From an uncultured Saprospiraceae bacterium (lineage in GTDB: Bacteria > Bacteroidota > Bacteroidia > Chitinophagales > Saprospiraceae): a DNA stretch of 51,182 nt. The stretch is from contig CALDGQ010000120.1 in the NCBI GenBank assembly GCA_937941765.1, positions 1-51,182 on the forward strand. Direction: 5' to 3'. The position numbers were made by a program, and so were the translations under genes. Positions 8,501-15,146 of this stretch are shown here, one piece after another. Positions within the stretch are counted from its first letter, which is position 1, and each line of letters starts with the position of its first letter. A model generated the notes under the pieces. That model searched no databases. It had not been told where the DNA came from and worked only from the letters and a program-made list of their open reading frames with translations.

Positions 8501-9534
8501 CTATTTTTATTAAAGTAGATTCATTGCCAGATATGTCAATTATCTCGATTCCCGATCCTACTTATTGTGTTGGAGATATTATTACGATGGTCTCTCCTAC
8601 TTATGAGCCATTTAATTTCCCAGACATAGAACATACGTGGTCACCACCAATTGGCGCAGAATCAGAAGTAGATGACTACAATTTTGTAATTACAGCAGTC
8701 GAAACAACAACCTACACCCGAACAACTACTAACAACGGTTGCACGGAAACGAATTCTATTGAAATTGAAGTGATTGATCCAACGATAGTTTTGGCTTTTG
8801 GAGACACCCTAGTATGTCCTGGTGAAGAAGTTCAATTGCAAGTTCTATCCGATGCAGAAAATTTGGAATGGTCACCCACTTCTGGTTTGAGTTGCACCGA
8901 TTGTCCTGATCCAATTGTTACCCCTTTTGCTACTACCCAATATACTGTTACTGGTGATACAGAAGGATGTCCTGGATCTGCTACTGTCAATGTTCAAGTT
9001 AGAAATCCTCCTGGTATTTTCATCGAATCGGATCCTCCTGGAAATATTCCACAAGGAGAAGATGTGACAGTAACTGCAGTTACCAATCCTGATGTTTCCA
9101 CTACTGGTGCTTTTGAATGGTTCCTAAATGGGGAACAAATAGGTAATGGTCCGTCCTTGACAACAACCATAATAGCAACTGATAATAATTTTATTGTCAA
9201 TTTAGTAGATGAATTTGGATGTAACACTTCCGCAGAATTATACATTTTTGGTTCACCTCCTTTATATGATATCCCTAGCGCATTTACACCAGATGGTGAT
9301 GGACTGAATGATGTTTTTAGTTTCTTATCAGAAGGAAATATTGAAATGGAAACATTCCAAATCTTTAATAGATGGGGACAAAAAGTATTTGAAACAAGAG
9401 ATAAAGATATGGGCTGGGATGGAACGCACAAAGGAACCATGGCACCAAGTGATGTATATGTATATATTGTTAAGTTCAACTTGCCAGGTCAACCGGATCA
9501 AATATTAAAAGGAGATGTCACTTTGATTCGATAA
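5593..9534 (+). CDS. T9SS-secreted adhesin with CUB-like, choice-of-anchor L and Ig-like domains
   Basis: The ATG at 5593 is preferred because it is followed at once by a signal peptide (MRKILLFFFLLSTISLVAQ); the frame is open 60 nt further upstream without a signal. The product has 1313 aa. In order: a Cys-containing beta domain (about 22-180), a CUB-like domain (about 183-296, with the D.DIINFYDG pattern), a choice-of-anchor L region (about 300-550, FEYVFGSEEYPEFVL.GFNDIF), a Calx-beta-like stretch (about 550-665, LTEGSENITISL), then six or so Ig-like repeats with paired Cys and W-P motifs (about 668-1217). The last 90 residues are a CHU_C / gliding motility-associated domain (AFTPDGDGLNDVF, FNRWGQKVFE), the type B sorting signal of the T9SS. 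It is presumably surface exposed; the ligand is unknown. Confidence 0.9.
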   Translation: MRKILLFFFLLSTISLVAQPLNDDCGGIIDLGEGISCTDSIYNNVGATPSAVFTDPTINIPACWNSVNQDVWFMFTVPANGSIIDYTITIEGIDDGMGTNALTNPQIALYRGDCGLDNLAELLCESADLGETSVSLDAAMLTPTIPYFIRVDNYSATGTIPQGAFNICVDSIMVENNIDDGGSTACEGTLFDSGGPDGDYLENENNVFTICPTGLNNSINFTMEYFNTEYLVDFDSDIINFYDGNDNSGVPLGSLQGGGTCFQTCAASGCLTVEFITDGSVNFEGFMGAWDCSIEPCAVPEPITVDPTITNQDIIEATASPLTQVTIDTIICANGSIGTFESPESSNLGLEKGLILSSGFITGAPGPNNDFANNASDQMLTPGDADLDYLSSLGSGDLSNDACIVELDVFVNTNELTFEYVFGSEEYPEFVLNGFNDIFAFLASGPGITGDPNIGNQENIAIIPNTNIPVEIDAVNDQINWEYYRNNTNGLSINYDGLTGDFQNGKKSLTAKIQTIPCNTYHLKLAVADRGDDIYDSAVFVSDIKAGVPNITANFGSGLDYLIEGCAVGLDELIISLNTEITDSITYTIVTGGSATPSLDYALSLPQSITFSPGTTSFAFPIAAIPDALTEGSENITISLTSDFGCGIVQAATLDIVITDTPVVEINAGADTVFVCADEGLPLSVEGAQFYFWEPVSVFDDPSSNMPVATISQSQWVTVTGNVANCVDTDSIYLLLIDPDVTIVPQTATDVCQGTPVVLEAINNVNGQGLMWTPGFDISSTTDEVVTVTPEFNTIYTASIQIANCIVSDEITINVDAFDFPQLTTTDTTLCQGELLSLAAEIPFTTTTYEWTPGADLIPDGTVPNPDAIPLDDIIYTVVATSQNGFCSQTATVDVEVIPAEINISPEGPEFICLGESVDINATTTTNDITWSSSDSAVDGSTDLNLTVTPTVSTWYNAAMSIGACTVNDSIFIKVDSLPDMSIISIPDPTYCVGDIITMVSPTYEPFNFPDIEHTWSPPIGAESEVDDYNFVITAVETTTYTRTTTNNGCTETNSIEIEVIDPTIVLAFGDTLVCPGEEVQLQVLSDAENLEWSPTSGLSCTDCPDPIVTPFATTQYTVTGDTEGCPGSATVNVQVRNPPGIFIESDPPGNIPQGEDVTVTAVTNPDVSTTGAFEWFLNGEQIGNGPSLTTTIIATDNNFIVNLVDEFGCNTSAELYIFGSPPLYDIPSAFTPDGDGLNDVFSFLSEGNIEMETFQIFNRWGQKVFETRDKDMGWDGTHKGTMAPSDVYVYIVKFNLPGQPDQILKGDVTLIR

Positions 9535-9568
9535 GACACTTCCATTTAACTATATAAGTATTATCAAA

Positions 9569-9599
9569 AGGCAGTTTCAGTATTGAAGCTGCCTTTTTT
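9569..9599 (+). terminator. Rho-independent terminator
   Basis: AGGCAG-TTTCA pairs with TGAAG-CTGCCT around a short loop and is followed by six T residues. It lies 35 nt after the adhesin gene at 5593-9534. Confidence 0.85.
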
Positions 9600-9705
9600 A
9601 AATTAGGATTTTAAAAATGTAAACGATACGATTACATTTTGACAAAAAAACTGTATTTTGGATTTAAGTGGAACCCCAAATTTTTTATAACATTAAATTT
9701 TTATT

Positions 9706-10404
9706 ATGTCATTTGGTAATTTATTAAAAAACATTGGAAAAGGTCTCGGAGATTTGCAAAAACAAAATAGAGACAATCCAAACGAACAGACTGCACACGG
9801 TTCTGTTTTCGATAGAATCAAAGAAGCGTTGAACGATATGAAAGAAAAAGCGGCTTCCACCAATCCAGGTAGTAACAATGCTGGTGGCGTTGGCGATACA
9901 CCAGTAAGAGAGACTATGGAACCATTAGATATGCTGAAGAAAAAAGTGGAAGAAGTGAAAATGCAAAATGCAGAAGATCCTAATGTACCAACTGCTGAAG
10001 AATCAGTTTTTGAAAGAATGAAAAAAATGATTGAGGAGCAACAAGCTCAAGCGAACGCCGAAGCTTCCAATTCAACTCCAGTAGATACTGGTAATTGGAG
10101 TACACCCGAAACACCTACTACCTCTTATGAAACACCTGCTACACCTGAAGCTCCTGTTTTTGATAAGTATGCAGTTGGAAATTTTGCAATGACCAATAGT
10201 ATGGGTGGTAGTTTATCAATTCGCCAACAACCTGATTTCGGAGCACCTACTAACGCTATCCGAATTCCTGAAAGTAGCAAAGTGAAATTATTAGAATATT
10301 CAGAACACACTGTCAATATTGATGGCGCTGATTCTAGATGGGCTAAAGTTGATTTCAACGGAACAGTTGGTTGGATTTTAGAAACGTATTTAAACTTCAA
10401 CTAA
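9706..10404 (+). CDS. SH3-domain protein with a duplicated N-terminal helical motif
   Basis: A 232-aa protein without signal peptide or membrane segment. The last ~80 residues (about 152-232) form a bacterial SH3-like domain (LSIRQQPDF, then WAKVDFNGTVGWILETYL), a fold usually found in cell-wall or protein-binding proteins. The N-terminal half contains a tandem duplication: QNRDNPNEQTAHGSVFDR and QNAEDPNVPTAEESVFER each followed by a charged helix, then a Pro/Thr-rich linker (about 118-150). The absence of an export signal is odd for SH3b proteins. It is flanked by terminators on both sides, so it is monocistronic. Function unknown. Confidence 0.82.
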   Translation: MSFGNLLKNIGKGLGDLQKQNRDNPNEQTAHGSVFDRIKEALNDMKEKAASTNPGSNNAGGVGDTPVRETMEPLDMLKKKVEEVKMQNAEDPNVPTAEESVFERMKKMIEEQQAQANAEASNSTPVDTGNWSTPETPTTSYETPATPEAPVFDKYAVGNFAMTNSMGGSLSIRQQPDFGAPTNAIRIPESSKVKLLEYSEHTVNIDGADSRWAKVDFNGTVGWILETYLNFN

Positions 10405-10427
10405 GAAGTTTTATATAGAACAAAACG

Positions 10428-10463
10428 AAGCAGGATTCATTTTTTATGAGTCCTGCTTTTTTT
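10428..10463 (+). terminator. Rho-independent terminator after the SH3 gene
   Basis: AGCAGGA-TTCAT pairs with ATGAG-TCCTGCT around a TTTTT loop and is followed by a run of seven T residues. Confidence 0.88.
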
Positions 10464-10485
10464 GTTCAATATTTTTAAACCAATC

Positions 10486-10514
10486 CCTGTCTGAAAGGCT
10501 TCAGGCCAGACAGG
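10486..10514. repeat. CCTGTCTG...CAGACAGG palindrome, copy 2
   Basis: A 29-nt element with the same outer arms as copy 1 and a different interior, which also contains its own palindrome (CTGAA / TTCAG). Conserved arms with an interior that varies but keeps self-complementarity suggest selection on the fold. Confidence 0.65.
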
Positions 10515-10711
10515 CTTCCGAATTTGAATACAAATTCTCTCTGCTAAAAAAGACCGCCCATATCTGGATCTTTAAAAATGGAAAGGATCCATACGCGGTG
10601 GAGCTCGCAAGCCAAACGCGATGGAGTACGTATGAGCACGTAACAAGAGCACGCTCTCCCCTTCCTTTTTTGAAAAGGCAAGGGACGTCCAGCTCTGCTG
10701 GTACAGGGATG

Positions 10712-10740
10712 CCTGTCTGACTGCCGCCAGAGCAGACAGG
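10712..10740. repeat. CCTGTCTG...CAGACAGG palindrome, copy 3
   Basis: A 29-nt element that closely resembles copy 1 (shared CCTGTCTGACTG at the left, CAGA.CAGACAGG at the right). It lies 32 nt beyond the 3' end of the LAS-peptidase gene. Confidence 0.65.
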
Positions 10741-10772
10741 GATCAGACCACCGAGCAAAGCGAGCAACCCAC

Positions 10773-11597
10773 CTACAACTGCACATGCAAATGATCATCA
10801 TGCCGAACAGAATGACAACCATGAAAACGGATTTTCGAATCACCAGACAAGTCCATGCGACTTTTCAAATGAGGTTCCAAAAAGATCTTCTTAATTTTCG
10901 GGTGCTTAGAAAATGCTTGTATCATTAATTTTGTTCTTGCTTCGTCAAATTGATATTTTTTGCTTCCAAATCCAACATTCAATTTACTTAAAATATCATA
11001 TTGCCAATGACCTGCAACTAGACATTTCTTAACTGTATTCACTTCATTTTGTCTAGGTCCTTCACAAAAGCCATAACCTAATAATCCAGGATTTCCTTTC
11101 AATTTGCGATTCCCATTTTTATAAAAAAATGCCAGATCTAATTTCTCTCCATCATCATGACTTAAATGTGGAATCAAAGGAAAGCCGTCTATGAAAGGAA
11201 AATTAGCGTCCAAATAATATAAAATGGTATTGCCATCATCTAGTTGTCGAGCAACATCTTTTGTTACTTGGTACAATTCTGGTGTAACATAATGTCGATT
11301 CATTAATACGGTGTACCATTTTGTTGTAGCCAAGTTGGATTGATCAGATACAAACATTGGTAATGGTACTCTCCCACTTTTTCGTGCCAATGATGGTGTA
11401 ATGAAAAGATTGATTGCAAAATATAGTAACGTAAATACGAGCAACTTTAGAGAGACTCGTTTTTTGTTTTTTGGAAAAATTCGGTGAAGATAAATTGAAA
11501 TGGGTTTGTAAAGCAAATAAATAACCCCACCAGTTTGTGTTAAGACGGTTAATATAAAAACTAAGAAAAAGGATTTCAATCCTTGAAGGAATATCAT
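10773..11597 (-). CDS. Membrane-anchored LAS-superfamily (MepA/VanY-like) metallopeptidase candidate
   Basis: A 274-aa protein with two N-terminal hydrophobic segments (about 8-30 and 48-68) and an extracytoplasmic C-terminal domain. The zinc-ligand pattern of the LAS superfamily (lysostaphin, D-Ala-D-Ala peptidases, MepA, hedgehog) is complete: H147-x6-D154 (SHDDGEKLD) and H269-L-H271 near the very end. These enzymes cut peptidoglycan cross-links or stem peptides; the exact bond cannot be read here. Overall similarity to named members is low, so the assignment rests on the motif pair and spacing. It is the last gene of a minus-strand run, 70 nt after the CYTH gene, and ends against the repeat cluster. 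Confidence 0.68.
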   Translation of the reverse strand: MIFLQGLKSFFLVFILTVLTQTGGVIYLLYKPISIYLHRIFPKNKKRVSLKLLVFTLLYFAINLFITPSLARKSGRVPLPMFVSDQSNLATTKWYTVLMNRHYVTPELYQVTKDVARQLDDGNTILYYLDANFPFIDGFPLIPHLSHDDGEKLDLAFFYKNGNRKLKGNPGLLGYGFCEGPRQNEVNTVKKCLVAGHWQYDILSKLNVGFGSKKYQFDEARTKLMIQAFSKHPKIKKIFLEPHLKSRMDLSGDSKIRFHGCHSVRHDDHLHVQL

Positions 11598-11667
11598 GGT
11601 GAATAGTTTGGTTGGGTTAGAACTTAAGGTAGGGCTTTCTTATTGTTGTGAATCCTGGTTTTTTATT

Positions 11668-12132
11668 TTACCATTTACAAAACGGATGCTTTACTAAATT
11701 CGAATTATAATATTTAGGTTCTTGCGTTACTTCCTTACCTATCCAATTGGGCAATTGGATAGCATCATTTTCATTTTCTAATTCAACTTCAGCAACTATC
11801 AATCCCTTATTCTCACCATCAAAAACATCGATTTCCCAAATCTTATTATTTTCTTTTACAATGAATCGGATTTTTTCGATCACTGGTTTCTCACATAAAC
11901 CAATCAATTCTCTTGCATCTATCAATGGGATTTCATATTCATATTCTGCTCTAGAAGCTCCTTTTGATTTTCCTTTAATTGTTAGGTATCCTTTATCACC
12001 CTTTATTCTGACTCTTACCGTTCTTTCAGGAATAGAATTTAGATAACCTTGTTTTAATTCTATTTTTTCATCAATAGCATTTTTCCATTCCTCATTTTTG
12101 ATTAAAAATTTTCGTTCTATTTCTATTCCCAT
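11668..12132 (-). CDS. CYTH-domain triphosphate tunnel metalloenzyme
   Basis: A 154-aa single-domain protein. The signature ExExK is at residues 4-8 (EIERK), and the alternating charged beta strands of the tunnel follow: RTVRVRIKGDKGYLTIKGKS, EYEYEIP, WEIDVFDGENKGLIVAEVEL. Family members hydrolyse inorganic triphosphate, thiamine triphosphate or long polyphosphate, or act as class IV adenylate cyclase; small bacterial CYTH proteins are most often tripolyphosphatases. It is cytoplasmic with no CHAD domain attached. It starts 12 nt after the SGNH hydrolase gene, so the two are almost certainly co-transcribed. Confidence 0.9.
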   Translation of the reverse strand: MGIEIERKFLIKNEEWKNAIDEKIELKQGYLNSIPERTVRVRIKGDKGYLTIKGKSKGASRAEYEYEIPLIDARELIGLCEKPVIEKIRFIVKENNKIWEIDVFDGENKGLIVAEVELENENDAIQLPNWIGKEVTQEPKYYNSNLVKHPFCKW

Positions 12133-12144
12133 TTTGTTTTTTGT

Positions 12145-13338
12145 TTATTCTATTAGTGATTCATTTTTTATATAATTCAACAATATATTTGCAACCTCCT
12201 CATTTCCTTCAGTTGTCCAATGTTGTTCATAAGCGTTATAAAGCGCTTTTCCTTTTTCAGAGGCTGTTTTTAATTCAGGATACAAATCAATCATCCTCAA
12301 ATTATTTTCTTTAGCGAAATTCATCAACTTATCATTAGGCAATGTTCTTTCAAATTCGTTTAGATTTTCTCCATAATCAAACATTGTAGTGGACCAAAGA
12401 TCATCATCAATTTGCACATGTGAAGGAGCTAACACAACTACTAATGGAACATCTACGTTTTTACAAAATGTGGCCATTTTTAACAATACAGCTTCCATCG
12501 TTTTGTACATTAATTTGGCTTCGTCCGTAAGCTCTGAACGACATAAAAATAATTCTTGAGGTGTATATTTTGATGGTTGATCGTTACTAAAATACTTTGC
12601 ATTAATGGCTTTAATTTTAGTTTTGATCAATGTAAAAACATGTGATTTTTTATAACTTTTCCAAAATGGAATAGGTGCAACTCCTTCATGATACTTTTGT
12701 GCTGGCGTTGAGATTATTTGGCAAGTATCTCTTTCGGTGTTCCATGATGCGTACGGACGAGGATACAACCAATAACCACCAATATTATCTTTAAAATCAT
12801 TTCGGAGATAAATCATTAACAATACAATATCAGGTTTTATTTTGTCATAACATTCTTCCAACAACAAATACTCTTGAACGGTCCCATATCCATTTACACC
12901 AAAATTCAGCACTTCCGTATCTATCAAATTGGCTTCAAGAATTTCTGTAAATATTTCTTCGCGCTTAACCGATATATTACTTACAAATGAATCTCCTAGC
13001 ATTAAGATCCGTTTGTTTTTTTCTTTATTGTCTAGTGAAACAGGATTGTCTCTGAAACCTATAGAATTGGTTTGGATAAAATGGTTGGCCTCATTCGCAT
13101 AAATAATATGCCCTTTTTTGTTTGGTCGAAACTTCCAACCTAATTTTTCATCAAACTCAAACATTTGATTATGTTCATTTATTTGAGGAAAAAATGATCT
13201 TAGGATAATTTCTAGTATTAAAAAGGTTGTGATGACAGAAACTAATAGCAATACTTTTTCTTTCTTGGTTATTCGAAAAAAGAAATAGCTAAGAATGGCC
13301 AAAGAAAATAAAAAACTGAAAAGAATGGCACCACTCAT
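12145..13338 (-). CDS. Membrane-anchored SGNH/GDSL-family hydrolase
   Basis: A 397-aa protein with two N-terminal membrane segments (about 3-22 and 29-50) and an SGNH-type esterase domain. Block I is ILMLGDSFVS with nucleophile Ser117; block III is NFGVNGYGT with Asn149; the C-terminal histidine block is EQHWTTEGN. In that block the acidic partner is Glu (E-x-H) rather than the usual Asp. Such proteins remove or transfer acetyl groups on glycans or lipids. The ATG (13336-13338) overlaps the stop codon of the preceding deiminase gene (ATGA), so its translation is probably coupled to it. The substrate is unknown. Confidence 0.82.
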   Translation of the reverse strand: MSGAILFSFLFSLAILSYFFFRITKKEKVLLLVSVITTFLILEIILRSFFPQINEHNQMFEFDEKLGWKFRPNKKGHIIYANEANHFIQTNSIGFRDNPVSLDNKEKNKRILMLGDSFVSNISVKREEIFTEILEANLIDTEVLNFGVNGYGTVQEYLLLEECYDKIKPDIVLLMIYLRNDFKDNIGGYWLYPRPYASWNTERDTCQIISTPAQKYHEGVAPIPFWKSYKKSHVFTLIKTKIKAINAKYFSNDQPSKYTPQELFLCRSELTDEAKLMYKTMEAVLLKMATFCKNVDVPLVVVLAPSHVQIDDDLWSTTMFDYGENLNEFERTLPNDKLMNFAKENNLRMIDLYPELKTASEKGKALYNAYEQHWTTEGNEEVANILLNYIKNESLIE

Positions 13339-15044
13339 TTTAATATTAGTTTTTGACTCTGGATTCCATTAGCTGTTTTTATTTGTATAAAATAAATTCC
13401 AGAAGTAAACTGCTGCGCATCAAAAAAATACTTTGACGCTCCTTCCGGAATTTGACCACTAAAAATTGTCTCGATCGTCCTTCCTAACATATCAATTAAT
13501 TCAATTTCAGCATCAATTTTCTGTTTGCTAACAACCGGAATACAAGTAATCGCACTAGCAGGATTGGGGAAGATAGGATTGATTTCAAATATTGAATTAA
13601 AGCTATTCTCAACAGAAACCTCACATTCATCTAGTGTCAAAACATCAACTTCAAAATATCCAACTGGTGCAGGCATCGGTCGATTAATCGTTTTACCATT
13701 AGAAGCAGTCGCTTTGATATAGTATTGTAATTGTCCAGCAGGTTGCGCTGGGATGGTTCCAAACCAATCACATCCAAAAATTCCAATATTCATTTCAGTG
13801 GAATCATACGGTTGGTTCGGATCTGTTCGATAAAAAATAGCAGCGTTTGAAATTCCTTCAGCGTGTTTGATACAAGCTGTAATATCAATTGGTTCTGACT
13901 CACATGCTTCTACGACTCGATTGGTTGTAATCCACAAAGGTTTTTCAACACCAACCTCTTTTGTGATGCAATGTATGGCACCCATTGCTCCTATTATATC
14001 ATTACATTCGATACCCACAATATTATATCCCGGCATGGCATCTTCCCAGATGGCTAATGCAGGTTCGTCATATTGAGGTTCGTAGGTGGGAACTAATATC
14101 GTTTTATTGACAAATAATGCATTTGTATATGTCCTGTTAGGTCCAGGACCAGCCCACCATGGGGCATCAATGTAATTTCCATTTCCACCTGGTGGCATTT
14201 CGATTCTTATTACTTCAAATGATTCTCCAGCAGTGGTTGTGAAATTGCTTAAGATATATTGTAAGTTTGCTTCAATTTGTGGTCCGTCTGCAACTCCTTC
14301 TGGATACTCACCTACCAACAACGTTTTTTCATCTAACAGTTTCATATGCATGTCAATGTGATGAATCGAATCCCAATGCAATTCCTCCACTTTTATATAG
14401 GTATCAATTCCCATGTACTTATTCATGTAGTTATCCAAATCTGCAGCTGACAATGGGCAAGTCGTAAATATACTACTAGCACTATTTTCTTCTAACACTA
14501 AATTTGTAGAAAAAGCAGTTCCTAATCCATCTGACATAAAATTTCCGCCGGTGTGCACCACTCGTTCTGGACAATGCGCAAGTGAAAAAAGCGGCACATT
14601 TAGTGCTTCAGCGATCACGCTTGGCACGATATCATCCAATGGTCGATCCGCTCTGTTATATATCCAATCAACCATTCCTAAAGTGTCAACATCATTTGCA
14701 TATACCGTGTTAGGTCCATAGTCTCTTACCCACATAGAATTGGCGTCACTTTCTATCAGCCGAATATTAGATTGTGTATCTATCCCAGCATTCTCCAAAT
14801 CGTAAATCGCATCTTCTATGTCTTCACAAACAATAATCACTTCTACTTCTTCTTTTGCCGCTGCCACAATTTGTGTCATGATGTCGAGTATCCCTTCAGT
14901 TTCATATTCCCAAACGACAATGATTGCTTGCAACTCCTCCCATTCTGCCATCGCTCGTGGATTTTCAAAAGGCATATTATTTACCTGACCAACAAGCTGT
15001 ATGGAGAAAATTTGGAAAAGAAATAAGCACCAAATAGGTTTCAT
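13335..15044 (-). CDS. Secreted agmatine deiminase / porphyromonas-type peptidylarginine deiminase with T9SS tail
   Basis: A 569-aa protein. After a signal peptide (cleavage near GQ, residue about 20) comes a PAD_porph-type domain (about 25-385) with MWVRDYGPN, HTGGNFMSDGLG, a HWDSIHHIDMHMKLL block and the catalytic Cys359 in GAIHCITKEVG. The family deiminates agmatine to N-carbamoylputrescine, or C-terminal peptidylarginine to citrulline. About residues 390-480 form a beta domain, and the last ~80 residues are a T9SS type A sorting domain (PIFPNPAS, SGIYFIQIK). A T9SS tail means extracellular action, as for P. gingivalis PPAD, whereas classical agmatine deiminases are cytoplasmic. It is the first gene of the four-gene minus-strand operon. 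Confidence 0.88.
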   Translation of the reverse strand: MKPIWCLFLFQIFSIQLVGQVNNMPFENPRAMAEWEELQAIIVVWEYETEGILDIMTQIVAAAKEEVEVIIVCEDIEDAIYDLENAGIDTQSNIRLIESDANSMWVRDYGPNTVYANDVDTLGMVDWIYNRADRPLDDIVPSVIAEALNVPLFSLAHCPERVVHTGGNFMSDGLGTAFSTNLVLEENSASSIFTTCPLSAADLDNYMNKYMGIDTYIKVEELHWDSIHHIDMHMKLLDEKTLLVGEYPEGVADGPQIEANLQYILSNFTTTAGESFEVIRIEMPPGGNGNYIDAPWWAGPGPNRTYTNALFVNKTILVPTYEPQYDEPALAIWEDAMPGYNIVGIECNDIIGAMGAIHCITKEVGVEKPLWITTNRVVEACESEPIDITACIKHAEGISNAAIFYRTDPNQPYDSTEMNIGIFGCDWFGTIPAQPAGQLQYYIKATASNGKTINRPMPAPVGYFEVDVLTLDECEVSVENSFNSIFEINPIFPNPASAITCIPVVSKQKIDAEIELIDMLGRTIETIFSGQIPEGASKYFFDAQQFTSGIYFIQIKTANGIQSQKLILK

Positions 15045-15094
15045 TGTATTGGGAATTTTGAAATTGTATACTTGTAAAATAACAATTTAAGCAC

Positions 15095-15133
15095 AAAAAA
15101 AAGAGAGTAGAATTAAATCCTACTCTCTTTTTT
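15095..15133. terminator. Bidirectional Rho-independent terminator
   Basis: A perfect 9-bp stem, AGAGAGTAG (15102-15110) with CTACTCTCT (15120-15128), is flanked by an A-run on the left and a T-run on the right. On the minus strand it follows the TonB receptor stop codon and separates it from the deiminase operon. Confidence 0.88.
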
Positions 15134-15146
15134 ACAATTTTATGAA

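Larger units (their letters stand above)
10405..10772. other. Hairpin-dense intergenic repeat cluster
   Basis: After the SH3 gene terminator (10428-10463), this gene-free, GC-richer stretch is packed with short palindromes: 10486-10514, GAATTTG/CAAATTC (10520-10537), CCCTT-CTTTT/AAAAG-AAGGG (10659-10684), CCAGC/GCTGG (10689-10701) and 10712-10740. A block at 10598-10648 (GTGGAGCTCG ... TACGT ... AACAAGA) recurs in part at 455-496. Short minus-strand frames here are composed of repeat sequence and are not credible genes. The LAS-peptidase gene ends at 10773, right at its edge. Confidence 0.65.

Noticed and set aside
8994..9479. 161-codon open frame on the minus strand
   Set aside because: It is fully antisense to the C-terminal part of the 1313-aa adhesin, whose domain structure is clear; composition reflects the opposite-strand codons.
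10501..10843. Two overlapping minus-strand frames of 88 and 99 codons
   Set aside because: They are built from the palindromic repeat cluster and the 3' end of the LAS-peptidase gene; no motif, no consistent start, two frames equally open.
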